A DNA stretch of 64,000 nt. It comes from Microbacterium oxydans (GTDB taxonomy: Bacteria > Actinomycetota > Actinomycetes > Actinomycetales > Microbacteriaceae). The notes under the pieces were generated by a model. That model ran no database searches and was not told the origin of the DNA. It worked only from the letters and a program-made list of their open reading frames with translations. The translations under genes and the position numbers were made by a program. Position 1 is the stretch's first letter. Each line of letters opens with the position of its first letter. This document shows, one piece after another, positions 34,541 through 43,116 of the stretch. Where the stretch lies: the NCBI RefSeq assembly GCF_000956405.1, contig NZ_JYIV01000027.1:62001-126000 (forward strand), read 5' to 3'.

Positions 34541-35565
34541 GCGGCGTCCAGACCCTCGAGGCCGTACGCCGAGGGCAGCACCTTCGCGCGCCGGTCCGCT
34601 TTGGCGTTCCACCAGGGAGGCGCCGGGATCGCGAGCACCGCCACCGTGCGCGCGAGCCGGAGCTCGGTCACCTCGAGGATCTCGCGTGATATCGCGTCGA
34701 CGACGACGATGATCTCGGGCGCCGACGCCACGAGACGCCCGTCTGTGAGCACCGCGAGCGTCTCCGAGCGGCTGACCACCCGATGGACGGCGCCGGTGAG
34801 ACCGCTGATCTCGACCGCGTTCACGTGCGGATCGTGCGCCCAGGACGACACCGAGATGATGCGGCCCTCCGCGAGCAGTTCCGCCCCGAGGACGTCCGCG
34901 AGAAGAGGGAGGGGTGCCGCCGAGGCTGCGAGGTAGGCCCTCCCCAGGTCGAGCGCGTAGGCGAGATGTCCACCGATCGCGTGCTCGGTGAGATCGCCGA
35001 CCGTGAACCCGCCGAGCACGGCACACCCGACCCCGCCCGCCTGGACGATCGCCGATCGCACCACCCGCTCGGCGTCGATCGCGCGGTGCGCCTCGACGAG
35101 TGCGACGCCGTCGGCTCCCGTGTCGCATGCGAACACGAGACCGGGGACCTGGTCCACGAACAGCGACATCTGGTCGAGCCCTGGCACCGCGCGACCTGTG
35201 CAATCCGCGTCGACGATCACGTGTGAGCCCGCGAGCGTCAGCGGAGCGAGACCGTTCATGCCACCGCCCTCGAGGGAGCAGACGGCGGGTACCGGATGCC
35301 CGATCCAGCGCTCGACCGCAGCCAGCAGCCGGGCGAACGGATTCGCCCCCGGGAGCCGCTCCCCGAGCAGCATCGTGGAGCCGACGAATGCGACGCCCAG
35401 GCACGGCGTGGAAGGGTCCAGCTCCCCGATGGCTGAGACCTCGATCGGCCAGCCTTCGGCTCCGGCGAGCATCAGCTCGAGCATGGTCGTGGAGCCGCCG
35501 CCGCCGGCCCCGAGGAGCGCGTAACCGCGGGCGAGCGCGGTGACGTCGTCGCGCTGCAGCATCAT
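34537..35565 (-). CDS. DUF917/S-Me-THD-family protein A (divergent paralogue)
   Basis: A 342-residue member of PF06032, the family renamed S-methyl-thiohydantoin desulfurase. It keeps GAGGGGSTTM, LEGGGMNGL and DADCTGRAVPGL, equivalents of the GGGGDPY, GGINS and DADGMGRAFPEL motifs in paralogues B and C, but has replaced the Asp-Pro-Tyr and Glu-Cys-Gly residues. It is about 25-30 residues shorter. It lies 10 bp after paralogue B and overlaps the PucR gene. It may have a different substrate or a non-catalytic role. Confidence 0.82.
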   Translation of the reverse strand: MMLQRDDVTALARGYALLGAGGGGSTTMLELMLAGAEGWPIEVSAIGELDPSTPCLGVAFVGSTMLLGERLPGANPFARLLAAVERWIGHPVPAVCSLEGGGMNGLAPLTLAGSHVIVDADCTGRAVPGLDQMSLFVDQVPGLVFACDTGADGVALVEAHRAIDAERVVRSAIVQAGGVGCAVLGGFTVGDLTEHAIGGHLAYALDLGRAYLAASAAPLPLLADVLGAELLAEGRIISVSSWAHDPHVNAVEISGLTGAVHRVVSRSETLAVLTDGRLVASAPEIIVVVDAISREILEVTELRLARTVAVLAIPAPPWWNAKADRRAKVLPSAYGLEGLDAA

Positions 35566-35575
35566 GCGCTCCAGC

Positions 35576-36694
35576 CTAGGGAGAAACGCCCTCACCCGCG
35601 GCGAGCTCCTCAATCGGGACGAACTCCGCTGCGAGGCCGAACGCCGAAGGTCCGAAGGCGGCGAGCGCATCGGGCGTGCGCATCATCTCCGGCGTGGAGA
35701 TGCCCAGCACCCGGACGCGCTGACCGTAGCGGAGCCCTTCCGTCGTGATCGGCTCCGCCGTCTCGTGATCGACAACGCAGATCAGGTCGGGGACGATCGC
35801 GACGAGAACCTCCCCGCGGTGCGCGGTGAGGTTCTCGTTCTGGAAGGAGATCTCGAACGTGTCGCCCTCGTCGGCGCCCAGCGGTGCGATGACGGCCCGT
35901 CCCTTCGCGAAGCCCTCGGTCGTGCGGCGTTCGACGTCGATGACCTTGCCGACGCAGAGTTCACGCAGGTGCGGGTACAGGGTGGTCGACAGCGTCTCGG
36001 CGATCGCCTCGAACGGTGAGCGATGCTCCTCGCGGGCGAGGCGGATCGCGCGACCGAGCGCGAGCGCCATCGAGATCGTCCGCGGCACGGCGGTCCTCCG
36101 CACGTCGGCTCCGGTCATCGCGTACTCGGCGATATGCCCGACGCCGCCGAGACGGATGGTGATCCCGCGGGCGAGCCACTCCATCTGCCGGTCGTCGTCG
36201 CCCGTGTCGATCACGACCTTCTCGCCCCGTTCGCCGGCGAGGGCGAGAGGCGATCCGTGCACGCCGTACACGGCGAAGGTCTCCATCGACAGCTCGGGGA
36301 AGGCCCTCCCCATTCCGTCGGCGTCGACCACGGGCAGCCCGGTCTCCGCGGCGACGATGAGCGGGATCATGGAGTTGATGCCTCCGCATTCGATCGGCAT
36401 CGTCGCATCGGCCTTCCGCCCCAGGTGCTCTTCGAGCGTGCGCAGGGCGAGTGTGGGCTCCGTGCCCGCGGGGATCTTCTCGATCATCACGGTCGGCGCC
36501 CCCATCTGGGCGGTCGGGATCACGAACAGGTCGTCGGGGAGCTCGTCCGGGTCGAGGATCGTGATGCTTCCCTCGCCGAGAACGCGTTCGACGAGCATCT
36601 TGCCGATGTAGGGGTCGCCTCCCCCGCCGGTGCCGAGCAGCGTCGCACCCCGGGCGAGATCGGGCAGGTCAGCCGCCGTGAGCTGCCAGCTCAT
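35576..36694 (-). CDS. DUF917/S-Me-THD-family protein B
   Basis: A 372-residue DUF917 protein with LLGTGGGGDPYIGK, PIECGGINSMIPL, VVDADGMGRAFPEL and the C-terminal PITTEGLRYGQRVRVLGIS. Its ATG overlaps the stop of paralogue C by 4 bp (ATGA). Similar length and motifs to C suggest a heteromeric pair or two related substrates. Family members act with hydantoinase/oxoprolinase-type ATPases. The name rests on family knowledge, and the reaction here is inferred. Confidence 0.9.
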   Translation of the reverse strand: MSWQLTAADLPDLARGATLLGTGGGGDPYIGKMLVERVLGEGSITILDPDELPDDLFVIPTAQMGAPTVMIEKIPAGTEPTLALRTLEEHLGRKADATMPIECGGINSMIPLIVAAETGLPVVDADGMGRAFPELSMETFAVYGVHGSPLALAGERGEKVVIDTGDDDRQMEWLARGITIRLGGVGHIAEYAMTGADVRRTAVPRTISMALALGRAIRLAREEHRSPFEAIAETLSTTLYPHLRELCVGKVIDVERRTTEGFAKGRAVIAPLGADEGDTFEISFQNENLTAHRGEVLVAIVPDLICVVDHETAEPITTEGLRYGQRVRVLGISTPEMMRTPDALAAFGPSAFGLAAEFVPIEELAAGEGVSP

Positions 36695-37791
36695 GCCGTG
36701 GCTCCCGCCGCAACGGTTCCCACGGAGACGCTGCCATCGAAGCGGTGCGCGGCCATGTCGTACCCGAAGTACCCGGGACCGACCATCGCGAGCGCCGCTT
36801 CCGAGTGCCAGCGCTCGTCGGCGGGAGCGGCGATGACTCGCACCCGCTGTCCGTAGCGCAGTGCCTCGGTCGTGATCGGCTCACCGGACTCGCCGTCGAG
36901 CACCATGATCAGGTCGGGCGTGGTCGCGAGGACGACGCCGTCGGCCTCGGCCACCAGGTGCTCGTTCTGGAACTGCAGGGTCAGCGTCGCCCCGCCGTCC
37001 CCGTCGATGCGCGCGCGCCCCCGGGCGAAGCCGGTCGTGGTGGCCCGGTGCACGTCGACGACCTTGCCGTCGAACAGCTCCCGCCCGCCGAGCAGATCGA
37101 CGACCCCCTCGACCGGGTCGGTCTTCTCGTCGCGCGCCGCGGTGATGCGCTCGCCGATCTCGATGCAGCGGGAGAGCGAGCCCGCCACCAGCGACTCGCG
37201 AGCGGCCGAGCCCGACATCGAGAACCCGGAGATCATGACCGAGCAGCCCATCTCCACGCAGGCCACGCGGGCGATGCGCTCGGTCCAGGAGTTGTCGACC
37301 GTCTGCAGCACGCCGGTGTTGCCCTTCTCGTCGCTGAACGCGAGAGGGGAGGCGGTCACTCCGTAGAGGGTCGGGAGCACCATCTGCAGTTCAGGGAAAG
37401 CGCGTCCCATGCCGTCGGCGTCCACCAGCGGGAGACCGAGCGCTGCGGCGGCCGCGATGGGGATGGTCGAGTTGACCCCGCCGACCTCGGCGCACGCGAT
37501 GTGGGTGATCGGACGGCCGAGATGGATGCTGAGCGCCTTGACCGGCTCGATGACCTCGGCGAGGCTCGGCAGCTTCTCGACCATGACGGTCGGTGCGCCC
37601 ATCATCGCGACGAAGAGCACGAGAGCGTCGTCCGGCACCTCGTCGAGCGCTACGACTGTGACATCGCCGGAAGCGAGGGCCTGGCGGGCGAGGAGTGCTC
37701 CGATGTAGGGGTCTCCTCCCCCACCCGTGCCGAGGACGGCAGCACCGCGGGCGAGTCCGTCGATGTGCGCGGACGTGATGGTCCAGCTCAT
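36691..37791 (-). CDS. DUF917/S-Me-THD-family protein C
   Basis: A 366-residue DUF917 protein: VLGTGGGGDPYIGALL, CAEVGGVNSTIPI, LVDADGMGRAFPELQM, and PITTEALRYGQRVRVIAAP. It starts 1 nt after the hydantoinase stop and overlaps paralogue B at its end. It is close to B in layout, so the two arose by duplication; A is more distant. Confidence 0.9.
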   Translation of the reverse strand: MSWTITSAHIDGLARGAAVLGTGGGGDPYIGALLARQALASGDVTVVALDEVPDDALVLFVAMMGAPTVMVEKLPSLAEVIEPVKALSIHLGRPITHIACAEVGGVNSTIPIAAAAALGLPLVDADGMGRAFPELQMVLPTLYGVTASPLAFSDEKGNTGVLQTVDNSWTERIARVACVEMGCSVMISGFSMSGSAARESLVAGSLSRCIEIGERITAARDEKTDPVEGVVDLLGGRELFDGKVVDVHRATTTGFARGRARIDGDGGATLTLQFQNEHLVAEADGVVLATTPDLIMVLDGESGEPITTEALRYGQRVRVIAAPADERWHSEAALAMVGPGYFGYDMAAHRFDGSVSVGTVAAGATA

Positions 37792-37792
37792 G

Positions 37793-39340
37793 TCACGCTC
37801 CCATGTCGAGGTCGCCGACGGCCTTCACGCGGATGCGCGTCGCGTTGCCGGGAAGGTATGGGATCGGCACCTCGTCGAAGTCGATGACCGACACGGTCGA
37901 GGGCCTCGCGCCCGCCGCGATGGCCTTGTCGACGGCTTCGGCGCGGACCTCGGCGATCGTCTCATCGCGACGACCGGGCTCGATCGCATAGACCTTGTCG
38001 ATCTCGCCGCCGACCTGCGCGATCGAGGCGCCGATGGCGTTCGCGACCGCATAGTTCTCGGGGCGGTGCACGGTGCCGAACAGGGGAAGCTCGTCGGGCA
38101 GCAGGATGGATCCGCCGCCGACGGCCACCACAGCGATGGGCTCCGGCGAGGTGCGCATGCGATCCACCGCCTCCGACACGCGCTCGGCGATGCGGGCGAG
38201 CACCCGCTGCACGAACGCCGGGTCGAGGTGGGCGACCTTGCTCGCATCGCCCACCTGGGCGCGACCCGCCGCCACCGCGATGTCCGTGGCGGTGAGTGTG
38301 GAACCGCCGAAGACCAGCGCCTCGGTGGTCAGCTTGTACCCCACCGATGCGGGTCCGACCTCCGCGGTCTCCTCATCCACGATGCTGCCACCGCCGATGC
38401 CGAGAGAGAGCACGTCGGGCATCCGGAAGTTGGTGCGGATGCCCGCGACCTTCACCTCGTTCGCCGTCTCCCGTGGGAAGCCGTTGATCAGCAGCCCGAT
38501 GTCGGCGGTCGTGCCACCGACATCGATCACGGCACAGTCGTCGAGGCCGCTGGTGGCTGCTGCTCCACGCATCGAGTTCGTCGGTCCGGAGGCGAAGGTG
38601 GCGACCGGGTAGCGGCGCACGTACTCCTCGTCCATGAGCGTACCGTCGTTCTGGCTGAGGAAGATCGGCGCCTCGATGCCCTGGGCGCGCACGGCGGAGG
38701 TGAGCCCGTCGACGATCTCGGAGGCGAGCTCGCGCAGCGCGGCGTTGATGATCGTCGCGTTCTCGCGCTCCAGCAGCCCGATGCGTCCGATCTCGTGCGA
38801 CAGCGAGATGGCTGCATCATCCCCCAGCACCGACGCGACGATCTCCGCGGCCTGCACTTCGAGATCGTGGTTGACCGGGCTGAACACCGAGGAGATGGCG
38901 ACGGACCGGATCCCGTGCGCCTTCATGTCTTCGGCGTGGGCGCGGATCTCCTCGGGGTCGAGCGGCGAGATCGGCCTGCCGTCGAACTCGTAGCCACCGT
39001 GGGCGAGGTAGCTGCGGGCCTGCGTCGCCTCGACCAGCACCTCAGGCCAGTCCACCAGTGGTGGCAGTGCCCGCGTGGCGGGCAGTCCGAGGCGCAGGGC
39101 GGCGACAGGCGCGAGGCGGCTGGCCTGCACCAGGGCGTTGATGAAGTGCGTCGTACCGATCATCACGGCGTCGATGTCCGCGCCCGCGAAGGCGTGTCCG
39201 GCCCGCAGGTCCTCGATCGCCTGGATGATGCCGCTCGTCACATCGGGCGTGGTCGAGTGCTTCACCCCCGCCAGGGTGCGGGTGCCGTCCATGAGGACCG
39301 CATCGGTGTTGGTGCCGCCGACGTCGATGCCGATGTGCAT
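37793..39340 (-). CDS. ATP-dependent hydantoinase/oxoprolinase-family protein (HyuA-like)
   Basis: A 515-residue ASKHA-fold protein. It begins MHIGIDVGGTNTDAVLMDG and has a second phosphate-binding motif AVIDVGGTTADIGLL near residue 275 and a later GIGGGSIVD. The family hydrolyses five-membered cyclic amides (hydantoins, 5-oxoproline) with ATP, commonly with a HyuB partner; no HyuB gene is present here, and three DUF917 genes occupy that place. It lies 39 bp after the permease gene. Confidence 0.92.
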   Translation of the reverse strand: MHIGIDVGGTNTDAVLMDGTRTLAGVKHSTTPDVTSGIIQAIEDLRAGHAFAGADIDAVMIGTTHFINALVQASRLAPVAALRLGLPATRALPPLVDWPEVLVEATQARSYLAHGGYEFDGRPISPLDPEEIRAHAEDMKAHGIRSVAISSVFSPVNHDLEVQAAEIVASVLGDDAAISLSHEIGRIGLLERENATIINAALRELASEIVDGLTSAVRAQGIEAPIFLSQNDGTLMDEEYVRRYPVATFASGPTNSMRGAAATSGLDDCAVIDVGGTTADIGLLINGFPRETANEVKVAGIRTNFRMPDVLSLGIGGGSIVDEETAEVGPASVGYKLTTEALVFGGSTLTATDIAVAAGRAQVGDASKVAHLDPAFVQRVLARIAERVSEAVDRMRTSPEPIAVVAVGGGSILLPDELPLFGTVHRPENYAVANAIGASIAQVGGEIDKVYAIEPGRRDETIAEVRAEAVDKAIAAGARPSTVSVIDFDEVPIPYLPGNATRIRVKAVGDLDMGA

Positions 39341-39379
39341 GATTCTCGCTTTCGGTGAGGGTTGTCTGTCCGGGGCCGC

Positions 39380-40717
39380 TCAGGCCGCTGCTGCTTCTTC
39401 GATCGGAGCCGCCTGCCGCGTGGTCGCGACTCCGACCCCGCGTACCCAGCCCAGCTTGCCTGCCACGATGTACAGCGCCATCGAGAGGAAGAGGCTGAGC
39501 AGCGACGGGATGCCCCACGTGACGAAGTAGCCGACGAGCGCGGAGACCAGCCACACGATGATCGTCGCGGGAACGATGCGCGGAGCGGTCGCAGGGAGGG
39601 TGCCCGCCTCCCGGGTGGCGTCGAGGTCGGGCCTCCAGCGGCGCACCACGTAGTACTCGGCGACCATGATGCCCGCGATCGGCGGGAACGCGACGCTCAG
39701 CACGATCAGGAACTCGGTGAACTGGCCGAGAATGCCGACGGCGGCGAGGATCGAGCCCACGACGCCGAGCACGATCGTCGTGGTGACGCGGTGCAGGTTC
39801 TTGCCGAACGCGGTGGAGATGAAGTTCACCAGGCCGAGTGTGGAGGAGTACAGGTTCCAGTCGTTGATCTTCAGCGTGCCGGTGAGCACGATGAACAGTC
39901 CGACGAACCCGACGGACGAGGTGACGATCGCGACGATGTCGCCGGTCGCAGCCGCGTGGGCCAGCAGCACGCCGGCCAGGCCGATCACGAACTCGCCGAG
40001 GGAGACGCCGACCACGGTCTGCTTGATCACGTCGGCACGGGAGCGGTTGAAGCGGGTCATGTCGCCCGTGATGATGGCGCCGACGATGAGACCGCCGGCC
40101 ACGATGCCGGTGCCGGCCCAGACGCTCATGGTCGGTCCGGGCGCGGGGCCGGTGAGCAGCTCGCCGATGTCGTGGCGGGTGAGCTCGGAGATGACGGACC
40201 AGCCGACCAGGATCAGGAACAGGGGCACGGTGATGTTCGCGAGCCACTGCATGCCGACGAACCCGAAGGCGACGATCGCGGTGACGGCGAGGCCGAAGAT
40301 GAGGCTCCATGCCCAGACCGGCAGAGCACCGGGCATGAGCGCGTCGAGCGACTGGGCCGAGATCGCGGACTGGATGCCGAACCAGCCGATCAGGCTGATG
40401 CCGATCGCGAGGCCGACCAGCGAGGCGCCGATCTCGCCGAAGCCCGTCCAGCGTGCCAGGAGGGCGGTGTTCAGGCCTTCGCGCTGGCCGATGAAGCCGA
40501 CCACGCACATGATCACCTCGAGGATGAGCGAGCCGAAGAGGAAGGCGAGGACGGCCTCGCCGAAGGTCATGCTGTAACCGAGGGTCGCGCCGAGGAGGAA
40601 CTGCGAGAGAGCCGAGACCTGTCCGAATCGCTGCACCGCGATTCCGAACCAGGGTCTGCGGGCCTCGGGAGTCACTCGGGAGAGCGCGAAGTCGTCTGCG
40701 TGCGCCGTGCGTGCCAT
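39380..40717 (-). CDS. NCS1-type cytosine/hydantoin/allantoin-like permease
   Basis: A 445-residue twelve-helix transporter of the nucleobase:cation symporter-1 family: FLLGATLGYSMTFGEAVLAFLFGSLILEVIMCVVGFIGQREGLNTALLARWTGFGEIGASL and GAIITGDMTRFNRSRADVIKQTVVG are typical. The ATG at 40717 has AAGGA upstream; the longer frame runs through the operator region. As the first gene of the operon it supplies the substrate, probably a cyclic ureide or related heterocycle. Confidence 0.9.
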   Translation of the reverse strand: MARTAHADDFALSRVTPEARRPWFGIAVQRFGQVSALSQFLLGATLGYSMTFGEAVLAFLFGSLILEVIMCVVGFIGQREGLNTALLARWTGFGEIGASLVGLAIGISLIGWFGIQSAISAQSLDALMPGALPVWAWSLIFGLAVTAIVAFGFVGMQWLANITVPLFLILVGWSVISELTRHDIGELLTGPAPGPTMSVWAGTGIVAGGLIVGAIITGDMTRFNRSRADVIKQTVVGVSLGEFVIGLAGVLLAHAAATGDIVAIVTSSVGFVGLFIVLTGTLKINDWNLYSSTLGLVNFISTAFGKNLHRVTTTIVLGVVGSILAAVGILGQFTEFLIVLSVAFPPIAGIMVAEYYVVRRWRPDLDATREAGTLPATAPRIVPATIIVWLVSALVGYFVTWGIPSLLSLFLSMALYIVAGKLGWVRGVGVATTRQAAPIEEAAAA

Positions 40718-40786
40718 GAGGGTTCCTTCGGGAGGAGGAGGACGGGTTGTGCGCCACAGTAGCGACGCTTCCCACACCCCCGACAT

Positions 40787-40829
40787 GTGCATATTGCACG
40801 AGAATCGCCCGTGGATGTGCAAGTCGCAC
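40787..40829. promoter_or_regulatory. Paired palindromic operator sites upstream of the permease operon
   Basis: GTGCATATTGCAC (40787-40799) and GTGCAAGTCGCAC (40817-40829) share the pattern GTGCA-N3-YGCAC and are centred 30 bp apart, about three helical turns, on the same DNA face. The second is embedded in TGTGC-N5-GCACA. They lie 70-112 bp upstream of the permease start, a normal place for a PucR-type activator or repressor. Confidence 0.7.
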
Positions 40830-40868
40830 ACCCGCGAGTGCTCGCTCCCTCCCCGGTCCCACTGATGA

Positions 40869-40946
40869 CGAGACCCACCCTCCACGACGAGACCCACTCG
40901 CGCCGACGTCGGCAGGAGTGGGTCTCGGTTCGAAGCGTGGGTCTCG
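40869..40946. repeat. Nested palindrome with four GTGGGTCTCG words
   Basis: CGAGACCCAC occurs at 40869-40878 and 40888-40897, and its complement GTGGGTCTCG at 40918-40927 and 40937-40946. Copies on each side are 19 bp apart, so outer pairs with outer and inner with inner, and the apex contains the self-complementary GCCGACGTCGGC. The whole forms a long, interrupted stem-loop after the thrC stop and may be its terminator or a REP-like element. Confidence 0.75.
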
Positions 40947-40973
40947 ACGCCCTCGGAGCGCGAGGTCGCGGGG

Positions 40974-42377
40974 TCAGTGCAGAGCGTTGGTCTCGATGAA
41001 GGCGCGGAGGGCCTGGTCGTCGTCGGCCATCTCGGTCACATGCTGGGGCGCATCGAGCATCTCCTGCAGCTCGGGGGCGTAGCCGAGCTCGACGCCGATG
41101 GCCTCGTGGATGGTCTCCGCGAACTTCTCGGGCTTGGCGGTCTCCAGCACGAGCATCGGCACACCGGACTCGACGTGCTCCCGCGCGACCTTGACACCGT
41201 CGGCCGTGTGCGGATCGATGACCTCACCGGTCTCCTCGTACACCGAACGGATCGTGGCGAGGCGGTCGGCGTGGGTCGAGGTGCCGCTGACGATCCCGAA
41301 CTCCTCGACGAAGCGCTCGGTGTCGGCGGAGAAGTCGAAATACCCCTGTGCCTCGAGGTCGTCCCACGCTCCGACGACCCTGCCGGGGTCGCGTCCGACG
41401 AGCTCGAAGATGAAGCGCTCCAGGTTCGAGGCCTTCGAGATGTCCATCGAGGGGCTGGAGGTCGCGAGCGTCTGAGCGGCACTGCGGGGGCGATACACAC
41501 CGGTGCGGAAGAACTCATCGAGCACGTTGTTCTCGTTCGCGGCGAGCACGAGACGACGGATGGGGAGTCCCATCTGCTTCGCGAAGAACCCCGACAGGAT
41601 GTTGCCGAAGTTTCCGGAGGGCACGGTGAAGGACACTTCGGTCCATCCTCCCGCGTCGGTCGCGCGGAGCCACGCCCAGAAGTAGTAGACGGTCTGCGCC
41701 GTGATGCGTGCCAGGTTGATGGAGTTCACCGCGCCGAGGTGCTGGGCACGCTTGAACTCGAGGTCGCCGGCCAGCTTCTTCACGAGGTTCTGGCAGTCGT
41801 CGAAGACACCGTCGACCGCGATGTTGTGCACGTTCGCGTCGTCGAGCGAGAACATCTGTGCGCGTTGGAATGCGCTCATCCGACCCTGCGGCGAGAGCAT
41901 GAACACGGCCACGCGCTCCTTGCCGCGAAGGGCGTGCTCGGCCGCCGATCCGGTGTCACCCGACGTGGCGCCGAGGATGTTGAGCACGGCGTCCTTGCGC
42001 TCCAGCGTGTATTCGAGCACCTGGCCGAGGAACTGCATGGCCATGTCCTTGAACGCGAGCGTCGGGCCCTCGGAGAGACCGACCAGCGTCAGATCGCCGC
42101 CGATCGCCCGCAGCGGCACCACATCGTCGGGGAAGTCGGCGTAGGCCGCGTCCGTCATCTTCGCCAGATCCGCACGGGGGATGTCGGTGGCGAACAGGCC
42201 GAGCACCTCTGTGGCGAGCTGCGGATAGGTCAGCGCGCGCCAGCGCTCGAGCGTCTCGCCGTCGACCGTCGGCATTGCCTCTGGAACGGCGAGTCCCCCG
42301 TCGGGCGCGAGGCCCTCCAGAAGAGTCTCGCTGAACGGCTGCGGCTGCATGCCGCCGCGGGTGGAGATGAACTGCAC
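40974..42377 (-). CDS. thrC: Threonine synthase
   Basis: A 467-residue pyridoxal-phosphate enzyme making threonine from O-phosphohomoserine. It starts with a GTG (MQFISTRGG) preceded by GAGGAG at 6-nt spacing; longer versions add unrelated residues. The PLP-Lys lies in EGPTLAFKDMAMQFLGQVLEY, and ILGATSGDTGSAAEHALRG is the phosphate-binding loop. It belongs to the long-form ThrC with the N-terminal QPQPFSETLLEGLAPDGGL segment. It lies outside any homoserine operon here. Confidence 0.96.
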   Translation of the reverse strand: MQFISTRGGMQPQPFSETLLEGLAPDGGLAVPEAMPTVDGETLERWRALTYPQLATEVLGLFATDIPRADLAKMTDAAYADFPDDVVPLRAIGGDLTLVGLSEGPTLAFKDMAMQFLGQVLEYTLERKDAVLNILGATSGDTGSAAEHALRGKERVAVFMLSPQGRMSAFQRAQMFSLDDANVHNIAVDGVFDDCQNLVKKLAGDLEFKRAQHLGAVNSINLARITAQTVYYFWAWLRATDAGGWTEVSFTVPSGNFGNILSGFFAKQMGLPIRRLVLAANENNVLDEFFRTGVYRPRSAAQTLATSSPSMDISKASNLERFIFELVGRDPGRVVGAWDDLEAQGYFDFSADTERFVEEFGIVSGTSTHADRLATIRSVYEETGEVIDPHTADGVKVAREHVESGVPMLVLETAKPEKFAETIHEAIGVELGYAPELQEMLDAPQHVTEMADDDQALRAFIETNALH

Positions 42378-42465
42378 GTTGGCTCCTCGGCTCGGGACTC
42401 GGCGGTTCCATTCTCGCAGGGTGTTCTCGGTCGAGCGGACGCCATGACGAGGGCGACGGCTCTGC

Positions 42466-42972
42466 TCAGAACAGGGAGGTGGGCAATGCCCCCTCGTGCT
42501 CCAGCAGCCAGCGCTTAGTCTCGAGTCCGCGTCCGACGTCGCCGCCCGAATAGCCACCGATACCATCGCCGGCGACGACTCGATGACACGGGACGATCAA
42601 CGGCACCGGGTTGGCCCCCATGATCGATCCGATGCCCCTGGCGGGGACCGCGGTGCCGCTTCGCGAGGCCAAGCCCCCGTACGTGATCGTCTCTCCATGC
42701 GCGACGGTCTCGTGCAGGGCGACGAGCACCGCCTTGGTCGCCGCGGTCTGCACGCCGAGATCGACCGGCACGTCGAAGTGCTGCAGCGTGCCGTCGAAGT
42801 AGGCGCGCAGTTGCGAGAGGGCTTCGGCGAGCAGCGGATCGACGCCGATATCCGGCACGAGAGTACTTCCTTCGGGCGGGGTCGAACGCCATGTCACGCG
42901 GGTGATCGCCGCTCCGTCGCTGACGACTCCGACGACGCCGACCGGAGTCGCGAGCGTTCCGAAGGCCGACAT
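42466..42972 (-). CDS. Methylated-DNA-protein-cysteine methyltransferase
   Basis: A 168-residue suicide repair protein removing O6-alkyl groups from guanine. The active-site region IVPCHRVVAGDGIGGYSGG carries the acceptor Cys, preceded by the helix-turn-helix and GSIMGANPVPL. An N-terminal domain of about 75 residues is present, as in Ogt. The ATG at 42972 is used because the upstream frame is antisense to the next region. Confidence 0.94.
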   Translation of the reverse strand: MSAFGTLATPVGVVGVVSDGAAITRVTWRSTPPEGSTLVPDIGVDPLLAEALSQLRAYFDGTLQHFDVPVDLGVQTAATKAVLVALHETVAHGETITYGGLASRSGTAVPARGIGSIMGANPVPLIVPCHRVVAGDGIGGYSGGDVGRGLETKRWLLEHEGALPTSLF

Positions 42973-43116
42973 GCGTCGAGAGTACCCCGGTCGCGACCCC
43001 GCGTATCCTCGGGAACACCGCAGGGGGTATGGCGTCGCGCTCTCTCGGGCGGGACTCTGGATGGCGACCATCGCCGCGTCCCACGCGACGACCATCGCGA
43101 TGACAAGGAGCACCCC

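Noticed and set aside
42990-43116. Small ORF starting near 43028 in front of the alpha/beta hydrolase.
   Set aside because: Low-complexity Arg/Ser/Pro product and no clear ribosome-binding site; looks like chance coding in GC-rich DNA.
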